Source: Bryobacterales bacterium (GTDB taxonomy: Bacteria > Acidobacteriota > Terriglobia > Bryobacterales > Bryobacteraceae). Taken from it: DNA of 31,555 nt. A program made the position numbers and the translations under genes. The stretch lies in assembly GCA_016789785.1 (NCBI GenBank), contig JAEUQE010000089.1, positions 1-31,555 of the forward strand, read 5' to 3'. The notes under the pieces are model-generated. The model was given only the letters and a program-made list of their open reading frames with translations. It did no database searches and had not been told where the DNA came from. Shown here in pieces: positions 23,955 to 31,555 of this stretch (position 1 is the first letter of the stretch; each line of letters opens with the position of its first letter).

Positions 23955-25058
23955 TTGAGCAGCCATCTTCGATGCTGGGTGGAGATCTCCCGCGAAAGAC
24001 TCGCAGACAACTATCAGCAGTTGAAGCGGACGGTTGGCTCACAGGTGGAGTTGATGCCCGTGGTCAAGGCGGATGCTTACCGCCATGGCGCGGTGGAGGT
24101 GTCGCGGACGCTCATGGAAGCCGGCGCGCAATGGCTCGCGGTTTCGAGCGTGGATGAAGGTGTGGCGTTGCGGCAATCGCATATCGGCGCGCGCGTGCTG
24201 GTGATGGGTGGTGTGCTTCCGTGGGAGAGGCAACGGCTTCGTCACTACGAACTGACACCGGCTGTGCACTCGCTGGATGAAATCTCCGCGATCGGAAAAG
24301 GTCCGTATCATCTGAAGATCGATTCCGGGATGGGGCGGCTGGGGACGCGCATGCCGGTGGAGCAGATTGCGTCCGCCATTCGTAACGCACCGGAAGCGCG
24401 GCTGGAAGGGCTGATGACCCACTTCGCATCCTCGGCGGACTTCACTTCCACGCAAACCGAATCGCAGATCCAGCGTTTCACTGACGTGCGGGAGGGACTT
24501 CGCGCCGAGGGCATCACGCCGGACTACGTGCATATGGCGAGCACGAACCCCGTGGTGCTGGCCCGGACCGAAACATGGTGCAATCTGGTGCGGCCAGGTC
24601 TGGTGCTCTACGGTTATTGGTCAACCGGGCGGGGAGCGGCGCCGAAGCCCCTGGTGGAAACGAAGCCGGTGCTGTCATGGAAGGCGTCGATTGTCACGGT
24701 GAAAGAGGTGGAACAAGGTGCGCCGGTCGGCTATGGAGCGATGTACAAGGCGTCTCGTGATCTGCGGATCGCGGTGCTGGGGATCGGATATGCGGATGGT
24801 CTGCCACACCGGTTGTCGAATCGCGGCCGGGTCATCGCGGCGGGAAAGCTGACGCAGATTCTCGGCGCCGTGTCGATGGATCTCACCACGATTGATGTGA
24901 GCCATGCACCGCACTTGAAGGCTGGCGACGCGGTCACGATCATCGGCGACGAGGGCGACGCCCGGCAGGACGCACGGCAGTTGGCACATGTCGCGAGCAC
25001 CATCACCTACGACGTGCTGTGCAGCATCAGCGCGCGAGTGAAGCGCGTCTATCAGTGA
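23955..25058 (+). CDS. alr: Alanine racemase
   Basis: A 367-residue PLP enzyme interconverting L- and D-alanine for peptidoglycan. The PLP lysine is K38 in MPVVKADAYRHGAVEV; the catalytic tyrosine segment is GAPVGYGAMYKASRDLRIAV; and GIGYADGLPHRLSN and ILGAVSMDLTTIDVS complete the C-terminal beta domain. Length is normal. The start is TTG, strongly supported by AAGGAGG at 23941-23947, seven bases upstream and overlapping the end of the preceding transferase. It is therefore likely co-transcribed with the glycosyltransferases, suggesting cell-envelope co-regulation. Confidence 0.95.
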   Translation: MSSHLRCWVEISRERLADNYQQLKRTVGSQVELMPVVKADAYRHGAVEVSRTLMEAGAQWLAVSSVDEGVALRQSHIGARVLVMGGVLPWERQRLRHYELTPAVHSLDEISAIGKGPYHLKIDSGMGRLGTRMPVEQIASAIRNAPEARLEGLMTHFASSADFTSTQTESQIQRFTDVREGLRAEGITPDYVHMASTNPVVLARTETWCNLVRPGLVLYGYWSTGRGAAPKPLVETKPVLSWKASIVTVKEVEQGAPVGYGAMYKASRDLRIAVLGIGYADGLPHRLSNRGRVIAAGKLTQILGAVSMDLTTIDVSHAPHLKAGDAVTIIGDEGDARQDARQLAHVASTITYDVLCSISARVKRVYQ

Positions 25059-25074
25059 GGGAGCCCCGAAGCCC

Positions 25075-26418
25075 TCAGTCGAGGCACTGATTGCCGCTGA
25101 TCTTGCTCGCCTGTCTCGACACTCCCGGGGCGGCGCCGACACATCGCGCCGACATCTTGTGGCCCTGCACCACGTTATTTTCGATGGTCAGATTTCGCGC
25201 TGGCGAGGGCCGCTCGGCGCCTTTGCCGAGGTAGATGCCGCTCTGCAGCAGATCCGGCTCATCGGCCTTGTACAGGCACCCGATGTTGCCGTTCTCATTA
25301 CACTGCGCAATGTTGATGCGGCGGAATTGATTATCCCGAACCACGTGCCCTTCGCCGATCAGAAACACACCACCAAACTTGAAGCCTTCCATCCGGTTGC
25401 CGAGGATGCGGATGTTGCGCGATTCCATCTGGGGATTGCTGTTGTTCAGCACGATCCCGAAGTGGCCGTGCGGATACGCGTCGACGGCGCGGCGGTTGAT
25501 GCACTCGTTGGCGCGCACTTCGCCGTTGTGAAAGCCGTCCAGATCGATGCACTTTCCGTTCACTTCCTCAAACTGATTGCCTGCGTAGACGCTGTTCTCC
25601 ACGTTGCCCGCCGTATCGACCACGACCGGAGTGGCAAGCCGCCCCATGTCGACGTTCTCCGTGGGATAGCCGACAAACGCGCCCGTGTTCCCGACGATGC
25701 GCATCTCGATTGCGTGGCCCGCCTGAAGCGCGTCCCGCCCAATGTAACGGAGGTCGTTCTCTTCGAAAAGTCCTCTTCGATTGCGCGGGGACGACATCAG
25801 AGAATGCGTCCAGATCCCGTTGCCCCGGATGTTGCGCAACTTCGACTGGCGCACCACGAAATCCTCGCATCCTTCTTCAAACAGGATGCCGCCCGTCGCG
25901 TTGTTCATCGACTTCTCATCCAGGGATCCTGAATCGCCAGCCAGCACCTGCTCGATGGTGATCTTGCGGCTTGCGTTCACCAGGATGGGATAGCTGACGA
26001 TCTCTCGCAGAGTGAGCTTTTCCAGGCGCACCTCGGAGGAGCGCTCGATCAGAATGCCGTTGTTCTTGTTCCAGCGGGCCATTGGCTGATCGGAAGGAGG
26101 CAAGCCGAAACGCCGGTCATTCGTCTCGCGGTTCCCAACCATGGTGAGGTTCTCGATGCGGACGTTCTTCGAGTTGATGATGAGGATCGCGGCGTCGCCG
26201 TCGAAGGCCACTTTGAGACGCGCGCCGTTGCCTCGAATGGTGAGGCCGTCGGCATTCTCGATGCGGAGTGGCGCGGACAGCGTGACTTCGGAGGCGGGCA
26301 GATCCACGGTGCCGGTCCGTGCCATGAACAGTTCGCGCACGGCGGGTTCGCGGCTACAACCAGCAAGCAGCAGGATGAGAAGCGCGGGAGTGCCCCCGCG
26401 CTTTGGAAAACGGGCCAC
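25075..26418 (-). CDS. Right-handed beta-helix repeat lipoprotein
   Basis: About 447 residues from a GTG at 26418. The N-terminus ARFPKRGGTPALLILLLAGC is a lipoprotein signal with lipobox LAGC. The mature part consists of parallel beta-helix turns: LTIRGNGARLKV, VRIENLTMVGN, ITIEQVLAG, FVVRQSKLRNIRGNGIWTH, EMRIVGNTGAFVG, NIRILGNRMEGFKFGGVFL and LTIENNVVQGH, as in pectate-lyase-like and carbohydrate-binding proteins. No catalytic motif is evident. An in-frame ATG at 26487 would give an unusually long pre-signal region and overlap the upstream gene by 46 bases, so it is not preferred. The ribosome site is unclear for both starts. It lies downstream of the DUF4332 gene. Confidence 0.8.
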   Translation of the reverse strand: MARFPKRGGTPALLILLLAGCSREPAVRELFMARTGTVDLPASEVTLSAPLRIENADGLTIRGNGARLKVAFDGDAAILIINSKNVRIENLTMVGNRETNDRRFGLPPSDQPMARWNKNNGILIERSSEVRLEKLTLREIVSYPILVNASRKITIEQVLAGDSGSLDEKSMNNATGGILFEEGCEDFVVRQSKLRNIRGNGIWTHSLMSSPRNRRGLFEENDLRYIGRDALQAGHAIEMRIVGNTGAFVGYPTENVDMGRLATPVVVDTAGNVENSVYAGNQFEEVNGKCIDLDGFHNGEVRANECINRRAVDAYPHGHFGIVLNNSNPQMESRNIRILGNRMEGFKFGGVFLIGEGHVVRDNQFRRINIAQCNENGNIGCLYKADEPDLLQSGIYLGKGAERPSPARNLTIENNVVQGHKMSARCVGAAPGVSRQASKISGNQCLD

Positions 26419-26441
26419 ACCTCGGAATTGGGGAGGCGGTC

Positions 26442-26843
26442 TCAGTGAGTCACCTTTGGCTCGAGTTGCTTCGCGTGATCGATCCATCCCTGCACAACAG
26501 ATGCGGACGGCAAGCTGCCAGTCAGGTTTTTCGCTTCGTTGACTTCCTTGATCTTTGCGGCGAGGTTCTCCGCGTTACGATTGCGAAGCTCCTTCACGGT
26601 GTCGACGCCGGCGGCTTCCAGCAGCTCAGCGAACTGGGGCCCGATGCCGTTCACGCGAATCAGATCCGCGTGATTCGTCCACTTCAGGATAAGCGTCTCG
26701 GTGATGCCGGTCTTTTCCGCGATCTCCTTGCGGCCTTTTGGAAGGGCACCGGTCTCCAGAAGTTGCTCGACGGTGGTGATGCCGGCTTCGTTGAGCTTGG
26801 CCTGATAAGCAGGCCCAATGCCTTCGATCTCTTCAACCTTCAT
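26442..26843 (-). CDS. DUF4332 helix-hairpin-helix protein
   Basis: A 133-residue soluble protein with two helix-hairpin-helix-type repeats: VEEIEGIGPAYQAKLNEAGI with TVEQLLETG (residues 3-32) and LIRVNGIGPQFAELLEAAGV with TVKELRNRN (about 60-90). The GIGP hairpins are the form found in DNA-binding HhH motifs, and PKGRKEIAEKTGI and ILKWTNHADL are typical of DUF4332. No nuclease motif is seen; the role is unknown. The ATG at 26843 has GAGG eight bases upstream and is preferred to a GTG two codons earlier. Confidence 0.88.
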   Translation of the reverse strand: MKVEEIEGIGPAYQAKLNEAGITTVEQLLETGALPKGRKEIAEKTGITETLILKWTNHADLIRVNGIGPQFAELLEAAGVDTVKELRNRNAENLAAKIKEVNEAKNLTGSLPSASVVQGWIDHAKQLEPKVTH

Positions 26844-26884
26844 GAACACAGCCTCGTTATACGGATTTTCGCACTGTCCGAACG

Positions 26885-26890
26885 ATTATA
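26885..26890 (-). promoter_or_regulatory. Candidate -10 element for the DUF4332 gene
   Basis: TATAAT on the minus strand, about 41 bases before the ATG, would place the transcript start near 26878. No matching -35 hexamer is evident at 16-18 bases. Confidence 0.35.
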
Positions 26891-26909
26891 GCCCCACGCA
26901 GAGGAAGGC

Positions 26910-27236
26910 ATGATCGATCCGGCCGGTATTTTGCGCCTCCCTGAGTGGAGGGATGGCGAGGTGCTACAAAGGTTGTTCTGGCCGCTGCTTGGTATCCAGA
27001 TGATGGGAGTGATGTTCCTTCTGGGTGCGTCCGTGGTGGATCTGATGATTCGCGGCGACCGGGGGGGAGGGGGAAGCACCGCGCTTATGCTCCATTGCGG
27101 AGCGCCCATGCTCTTTCTCTGCCTGATGGGCGCGATCTTCCACTACAGCCGCTGGGCCGCGCTGCAGTGGCTTGCTCTTGTCATGGTCATGGCGCCAGGG
27201 GCATTGGTTCTCACGGGGACTCTGCGCGTTAGCTGA
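26910..27236 (+). CDS. Small integral membrane protein, unknown function
   Basis: A 108-residue protein not assigned to a family. Three hydrophobic helices are visible: VLQRLFWPLLGIQMMGVMFL (about 18-43), TALMLHCGAPMLFLCLMGAI and WAALQWLALVMVMAPGALVL. A glycine-rich loop (RGDRGGGGS) joins the first two and is encoded by a G-rich run at 27061-27073. The start has AGAGG five bases upstream of the ATG. It is divergent from the DUF4332 gene and co-directional with the next small secreted protein 27 bases later, so the two could be co-transcribed. Confidence 0.72.
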   Translation: MIDPAGILRLPEWRDGEVLQRLFWPLLGIQMMGVMFLLGASVVDLMIRGDRGGGGSTALMLHCGAPMLFLCLMGAIFHYSRWAALQWLALVMVMAPGALVLTGTLRVS

Positions 27237-27263
27237 TCGGAAAAAATCTGCTACGCTCTCCGC

Positions 27264-27731
27264 ATGCGACACGGCTTTCTGCTGGTGTTCTTCGCGGCGA
27301 GCATGCACGCACAGAGCGGACTATCGGTTACGTTAGGCTCCGGGCCGCTGTTATTGAGCGATCTGCCAGATAGTCCGATCGAACTGCAGATCGGCAGCGC
27401 AAAGCGTTGGAGCATGGCGGTGGTGGTGGACGCAACCGTACCGGGCGCCGTCTGGGCCGGTATCGCGAGCAACTCCGAACGCGCTGTCTCGGTACGCGCG
27501 ATTCCTCGAAGCAGCATCGTTCAGACTGGCGCAAAGATCACGATCCCATCGGAGCCAGGCACGGAGTTGATGGTTCATCTGCGCATCCCGGCACAGCGCG
27601 TGATTCGAGTGCTGGCCGGCGCTCGCACGTTGTTCGAAGGGACCGCGGAGCGATCGCTCATCGTCCAAGATGGCAAGGTCCAACGCACGGCGGTTGGTCC
27701 GCTGCACGAACTTCTGTCGATCTCCCGGTAG
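27264..27731 (+). CDS. Small secreted protein, unknown function
   Basis: A 155-residue protein with a signal peptide (MRHGFLLVFFAASMHA, cleavage before QS). The mature part is rich in beta-strand-forming residues (VTLGSGPLLLSDL, MAVVVDATVPGAVWAGIAS, RVIRVLAGARTLF) and lacks cysteine, so a small beta-sandwich is likely. No family is recognised. The Shine-Dalgarno is weak. It converges on the GNAT gene six bases away. Confidence 0.7.
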   Translation: MRHGFLLVFFAASMHAQSGLSVTLGSGPLLLSDLPDSPIELQIGSAKRWSMAVVVDATVPGAVWAGIASNSERAVSVRAIPRSSIVQTGAKITIPSEPGTELMVHLRIPAQRVIRVLAGARTLFEGTAERSLIVQDGKVQRTAVGPLHELLSISR

Positions 27732-27737
27732 TGGTGT

Positions 27738-28247
27738 TCAGATCAGCTTGAGCACCATGTAGTACTCGTCAATGTACTGATCACGATACTTCATGGACAT
27801 GGGCTCGATGCCTGTCTGCACGAAACCGAGCGAGTCGTAGATCCGTTTGGCGGGGTTCGTCGTGGTGACGGTGAGATGCAAGAGCGAGAGCCCTTCCATC
27901 CGGCGAGCCCGTGCGATCAGGTACTCCATCAACTGCCTGGCAATTCCCTTCCCTCTCCATGCGGGTTGCACATAGACGCCCCATACCATCGCCATGTGCC
28001 GGCGCTTGATCCGTTCGGCACGGGCAAGCGCCGCCGTGCCAACCAGCGTCCCATCGGCGAAAGCTCCAAGGACGAAGCTATCCTGCGTGCCGTTTCCAAG
28101 CCGTGCCTCGATCGTTGCCCGCGAATGCGCGCGATGTTCGGAAGGGTCTTCGCCGAAGATGAGAGGTTCGGTCTCTAGCGCCTCCAGCCGGAGAGCGAAG
28201 TACTCCGCGTAGTCCGCACGTGTGAGTTCGCGAATTCGAGTGTCCAT
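27738..28247 (-). CDS. GNAT family N-acetyltransferase
   Basis: A 169-residue GCN5-related acetyltransferase. The N-terminal IRELTRADYAEYFALRLEAL is typical, the acetyl-CoA site is VWGVYVQPAWRGKGIARQLM (motif A, RGKGIA), and motif B-like NPAKRIYDSLGFVQTGIEP follows. The acceptor is unknown; relatives acetylate small amines, amino acids or protein N-termini. It starts seven bases after the stop of the CocE-like hydrolase, so it is probably second in a two-gene transcript. Confidence 0.9.
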   Translation of the reverse strand: MDTRIRELTRADYAEYFALRLEALETEPLIFGEDPSEHRAHSRATIEARLGNGTQDSFVLGAFADGTLVGTAALARAERIKRRHMAMVWGVYVQPAWRGKGIARQLMEYLIARARRMEGLSLLHLTVTTTNPAKRIYDSLGFVQTGIEPMSMKYRDQYIDEYYMVLKLI

Positions 28248-28254
28248 GGTTTCG

Positions 28255-30099
28255 CTACTTGAGCACCAGCACTCGGAGGCCGGAAGGATTCGCCGGGGAG
28301 CGATAGATACGCTGCGCCGCTTTCACGAAGTCCTCCTTTTTGGCTTCGTAGATGTTCGGCACAAACTTCTGCGGATTGCGGTCCACGAGTGGGAACCACG
28401 TGCTTTGCACCTGGATCATGATGCGGTGACCGCGCCGGAAGTTGTGGTAGGCGTCGGGCAGGGTGTAGAAGACCTTGTCAATCTTGCCCGGAGTGAACGG
28501 CTCCGGCTTTTCGAAGCCATTGCGGTAACGGCCGCGGAAAAGCTCTCCACGAACCAACTGTTGAAAGCCGCCCATGGTCACTTGCTGGGGATTCGGGTCG
28601 GGATTGGGATAATCGTCGGGATAGACGTCGATGAGCTTCACCACGAAGTCCGAGTCGGTGCCGGTGGTTGAAGCGTGCAACTGCGCGTCGAGCGGTCCCG
28701 CGATGACAACGTCGTTTTCGAGCGGCTCCGTTTGGTAGACCAGCACATCCGGCCTGGCAGCGGCGAAACGCTGATCATCCACCATGTGTTCGCGCGTCAT
28801 CGCTTTGACGATCCCCGGAGTGAAAGGAACGGGCTTGTTCGGATCGCTGATGTACTCGTCGAAGCCCTGATCGGCCACTGGCTCGAAGGAGAGCTTGCCA
28901 TCGGCGTGAAAGTGCAGTGTGCGAGGAGTTGCGTTCTTCGGCGGCCATGCGTCGAACTTGCGCCAGTGGTTGGCCCCGGTTTCGAACATGTACGCTTCGG
29001 GAAGCTTCATCTCGCCTTTATTCTTCAGGTGATAGAGGAAGAATGGGAACTCGATCTCATCCCGGTAGAAGGCGCTGGTATCGGCGTTGAAGTTGACAAA
29101 GCCGAGTTTGTCGCCCTTGCCTTTGCCGCCCCACTGCCCGTGATACCAGGGGCCCATCACCAGCATGTTCTGCGGAGTCTTGGCCTTCCTCTCAATGGCC
29201 TCGTAGAGCCGAAGAGCGCCGAACAGATCCTCCGCGTCGAACCAGCCGCCGACGGTCATCATGGCGGGTTTCGTGTTCGCGGCCGCGGTGCGGATATCGC
29301 GAGCTTTCCAATACTCGTCGTAGTTGGGGTGACGGATGAACTCGTTCCAATAGGCGATCTTGTTCTTGAAGTAGCGCTCGTTCAGATTCACCAGCGGGCC
29401 GACGCCGAGATAAAAGTTGTAGGCATCGGCGATGTCGGGCGCAATGCTGGTGGCGTTTTTGGTGGTGGGCTCCGGACGCTCCAGACCGAACGTTGTGAAG
29501 AAGCGGAAGAAATGGGGAAGGTAGAACGCCCCGTTGTGATGGAAATCATCGCCAACGAACCAATCGGTGACGGGCGCCTGCGGTGAGGATGCTTTCAAAG
29601 CAGGGTGGGCGTCAATCGCGGCCATTGCCGCGTAGAAGCCGGGATAGGAGATCCCGTGAATCCCGACGCGTCCGTTGGTGTTGGGGATGTTCTTGATGAG
29701 CCAGTCAATGGTGTCGTAGGTGTCGGTGGTTTCGTCAATGTCCTTCGGTGTGCGTTTCACCGGCACGTAAGGCCGTACATTGACGTACTCGCCTTCGGAC
29801 ATGTACCGGCCGCGCACATCCTGAAACACGAAAATGAACTTCTCTTTCACATACTTCTCGGACACGCGGAAACTGTCCGGGTATTGATCGGCGCCATACG
29901 GACGGATGGAGTACGGCGTGCGGTAGAGAAGAATCGGGTACTGTTGCGAGTCGTCTTTCGGGATGAAGACGCTAGTGAACAAGTGTACGCCGTCCCGCGC
30001 GGTGATGCGGTGCTCGTACTTCGTGTAGTTGGCAAGAATGTAGTCCTTCTGCCCAAAAGCTGAGATGCAGAAGACGAATGTGGCGGCGAAAATACGCAT
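28255..30099 (-). CDS. CocE/NonD family hydrolase (X-Pro dipeptidyl-peptidase-like), secreted
   Basis: About 614 residues starting at a signal peptide (MRIFAATFVFCISAFG, then QKDY). The alpha/beta-hydrolase domain has ITARDGVHLFTSVFIPKDD, FIFVFQDVRGRYMSEGEY, the nucleophile in GIHGISYPGFY (Ser151) and a likely catalytic histidine in VMGPWYHGQWGG. The C-terminal jelly-roll domain includes LVYQTEPLENDVVIAGPL and GHRIMIQVQSTWFPLVDRNP. The family includes cocaine esterase and cephalosporin acylases; substrates are acyl esters or amides, unspecified here. An in-frame ATG at 30123 adds eight residues, and the longer open frame upstream overlaps the divergent gene and is not used. Confidence 0.92.
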   Translation of the reverse strand: MRIFAATFVFCISAFGQKDYILANYTKYEHRITARDGVHLFTSVFIPKDDSQQYPILLYRTPYSIRPYGADQYPDSFRVSEKYVKEKFIFVFQDVRGRYMSEGEYVNVRPYVPVKRTPKDIDETTDTYDTIDWLIKNIPNTNGRVGIHGISYPGFYAAMAAIDAHPALKASSPQAPVTDWFVGDDFHHNGAFYLPHFFRFFTTFGLERPEPTTKNATSIAPDIADAYNFYLGVGPLVNLNERYFKNKIAYWNEFIRHPNYDEYWKARDIRTAAANTKPAMMTVGGWFDAEDLFGALRLYEAIERKAKTPQNMLVMGPWYHGQWGGKGKGDKLGFVNFNADTSAFYRDEIEFPFFLYHLKNKGEMKLPEAYMFETGANHWRKFDAWPPKNATPRTLHFHADGKLSFEPVADQGFDEYISDPNKPVPFTPGIVKAMTREHMVDDQRFAAARPDVLVYQTEPLENDVVIAGPLDAQLHASTTGTDSDFVVKLIDVYPDDYPNPDPNPQQVTMGGFQQLVRGELFRGRYRNGFEKPEPFTPGKIDKVFYTLPDAYHNFRRGHRIMIQVQSTWFPLVDRNPQKFVPNIYEAKKEDFVKAAQRIYRSPANPSGLRVLVLK

Positions 30100-30197
30100 A
30101 GTTGATTGCGTATAGTTTCTCATGCGAGGAATGGGACACGCGACAATAGCGGAGGGCGGCGTCTGGCACGGGAATGGCCGCGGCCAGGCAAGTACAC

Positions 30198-31555
30198 ATG
30201 AAGCGAAGAACCGTAGCGTGGCTGGCACTGCTTGCAGCCTTGGGTGGGTTTGCAGGGTACTCGGTGTGGAGGGCACAGCAAGCGATCGGCACGTCACGCA
30301 CCGAACATCGAAGATCAAACGAGATCCCCTACGCGATGCGCGCCCTGGATGGGAATTCGGCGGCTGGATTGGATCTCCTGACATCGCGGTTGCCCCTGAT
30401 GGATGCGGCGGCGCTGGACGGCAAGTGGTATGTGCTGACCTCGCAGCGCCTGATCGAGGTCGATTCGGATGGACGGGAGACCGCGGCGTACCGGTGCGGC
30501 ATCGAGTTGCCGGCAGCGCCGCTGGAGAGCATGACGACAGGGGTCGCCGGAGGAGCGCAGCGGCGCGAACTGTACATTGCGACATCGGGAGCGGGAGTGC
30601 TGCTGTTCGATGGCAAGGCTTTCCGCCAGTTGCTGCCGGAAGCCGTGGCGGCACGGCGGATCACGGCGCTGTTGCCTCTGGAATCCGGGCAGTTGTTGAT
30701 CGGGACAGACAAAGCGGGGCTGCTGGTTTGGGATGGCTCGCGGCTCACGTGGTTTCATGAGAGTCTTAAGAACGTTCCGGTGACGGCGCTCGCCGGGCGG
30801 CTCGATTCACTTTGGATCGGCACCATGGATCGTGGCGCGGTGCACATGCGCGCGGGCCAGGTGGACAGCTTCAAGGACCTGCCGGACCCGCACGTTCTGT
30901 CACTTGCGGTGAAGGAAGATCGGGCCTTTGCGGGAACAAGCGCGGGGGTAAGCGAGCTTGGCGGTGAGGCTGTGTCGCGAGTGGTTGCTGAGGGCGTATT
31001 CGCGAAGGCTCTGCTTGCGGGGGACGATACGCTTTGGATCGGAACCATGGAAGACGGCTTATTGGAGATGCCGCTTCGCGCGCGTCAACCGCGTCCGCGC
31101 AGCGCGGCGACAGTGGAGGGCACAGGCGAAGTCCGCCGCCTGAAGGCCGCCGATGGCGCGATTCTGGCCGTGCTTGCGGAGAAGGTGATGGTGCGCGAAT
31201 CGGGGAAGTGGCGCAGGGTCCCGTTAGATCTGCACACAGGCCCGGGCTTCTCGGACGCGAACGTTTCCTCGATTGCGATTGAGGATACCGGCCGCGTGTG
31301 GGTGGGCTACTTCGATCGCGGCCTGGACATCTGGGACCCTTCCACGGGCCGTGTTGCCCACTTGGAAGATGAGTATTTGTTCTGTGTGAATCGCATCGCA
31401 CTGCGGCGTGATGGCGCGGTGATCGCGACGGCCAACGGGTTGGTGTTGACGGATCGCGCGGGAAAGACGAGGCAGGTGATCACACGGACACAGGGCCTGA
31501 TCGCGACGCATGCGACCGATGTGCTGTTGGAGGACAACGGCATGGTGGTCGCGAC
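30198..31555 (+). CDS. Two-component-regulator-type propeller protein, truncated by the window end
   Basis: The frame is open from the ATG at 30198 to the last base (about 452 residues visible), so the 3' end is missing. It begins MKRRTVAWLALLAALGGFAG, a signal peptide or signal anchor. The rest has repeated Reg_prop-like blades: ELYIATSGAGVLLFDGKAF, LLIGTDKAGLLVWDG, LWIGTMDRGAVHM, LWIGTMEDGLLEM and VWVGYFDRGLDIWD. Such propellers form the periplasmic sensor half of hybrid histidine kinases or stand alone. The missing part decides which. It is divergent from the CocE-like gene with 98 bases between chosen starts; no strong ribosome site is visible. Confidence 0.8.
   Translation, partial: MKRRTVAWLALLAALGGFAGYSVWRAQQAIGTSRTEHRRSNEIPYAMRALDGNSAAGLDLLTSRLPLMDAAALDGKWYVLTSQRLIEVDSDGRETAAYRCGIELPAAPLESMTTGVAGGAQRRELYIATSGAGVLLFDGKAFRQLLPEAVAARRITALLPLESGQLLIGTDKAGLLVWDGSRLTWFHESLKNVPVTALAGRLDSLWIGTMDRGAVHMRAGQVDSFKDLPDPHVLSLAVKEDRAFAGTSAGVSELGGEAVSRVVAEGVFAKALLAGDDTLWIGTMEDGLLEMPLRARQPRPRSAATVEGTGEVRRLKAADGAILAVLAEKVMVRESGKWRRVPLDLHTGPGFSDANVSSIAIEDTGRVWVGYFDRGLDIWDPSTGRVAHLEDEYLFCVNRIALRRDGAVIATANGLVLTDRAGKTRQVITRTQGLIATHATDVLLEDNGMVVA

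Noticed and set aside
22743..23966. Long open frame (407 codons) on the minus strand
   Set aside because: It is antisense to the DUF1972 glycosyltransferase and the end of the preceding GT2, both clearly real.
27061..27073. G-run (seven G, one A, five G) as a possible phase-variation tract
   Set aside because: The uninterrupted run is only seven bases and encodes a plausible glycine linker between membrane helices; there is no independent sign of slippage.
30100..30654. N-terminal extension of the CocE-like hydrolase
   Set aside because: The signal peptide begins at 30099; the extension is proline/arginine-rich shadow sequence overlapping the divergent propeller gene.

Overview
The window is GC-rich, gene-dense bacterial chromosome with no rRNA, tRNA, CRISPR array, insertion sequence or prophage that I can see. 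The gene set points to an Acidobacteriota of the Bryobacterales/Solibacter type: a DUF1501 plus cytochrome/DUF1549/DUF1553 pair, a PEP-CTERM protein, a CehA/McbA metallohydrolase joined to WD40-like repeats, a two-component-regulator-type propeller protein, and a cupin joined to an anti-sigma-like N-terminus. This assignment is an inference from gene families, not from a marker gene.

Layout. 1-3.0 kb: the end of a GH29 alpha-L-fucosidase, convergent with a secreted beta-propeller/metallohydrolase. 3.1-3.6 kb: an unrecognised 171-residue gene. 3.7-7.5 kb: RNase R, divergent from an adenosine-specific-kinase-family gene coupled to an SDR epimerase-like gene. 7.5-11.5 kb: a two-gene operon for a Tat-exported DUF1501 protein and a haem-binding DUF1549/DUF1553 protein. 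11.6-13.5 kb: a MaoC hydratase, an anti-sigma-like cupin protein, and a laminin-B/PEP-CTERM secreted protein.

13.5-19.0 kb holds a complete ISC iron-sulphur cluster assembly operon, iscR-iscS-iscU-iscA-hscB-hscA-iscX, without a ferredoxin gene. Its promoter is readable (TTGACC-17-TACAAC). It is flanked by three copies of a 19-base element, AAATNNGACAAKTYTGGTC, the third being a perfect 9+9 dyad over the predicted transcription start. The geometry matches the E. coli IscR type 1 site, so this looks like an autoregulatory circuit. HscB carries a CWQC...CSHC zinc-finger-like N-terminus resembling mitochondrial HSCB, and a perfect 10-bp-stem hairpin separates iscA from hscB.

19.0-25.1 kb is a surface-polysaccharide region: four GT2 glycosyltransferases, one DUF1972/GT4-type glycosyltransferase and an alanine racemase, several with TTG or GTG starts. 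25.1-31.6 kb holds a beta-helix lipoprotein, a DUF4332 helix-hairpin-helix protein, a small membrane protein, a small secreted protein, a GNAT acetyltransferase, a CocE/NonD hydrolase, and the first part of a propeller-repeat protein that runs off the end.

I found no clearly new multi-gene defence or mobile system. The most distinctive parts are the isc promoter architecture and the eukaryote-like HscB. No intergenic stretch exceeds about 170 bases.
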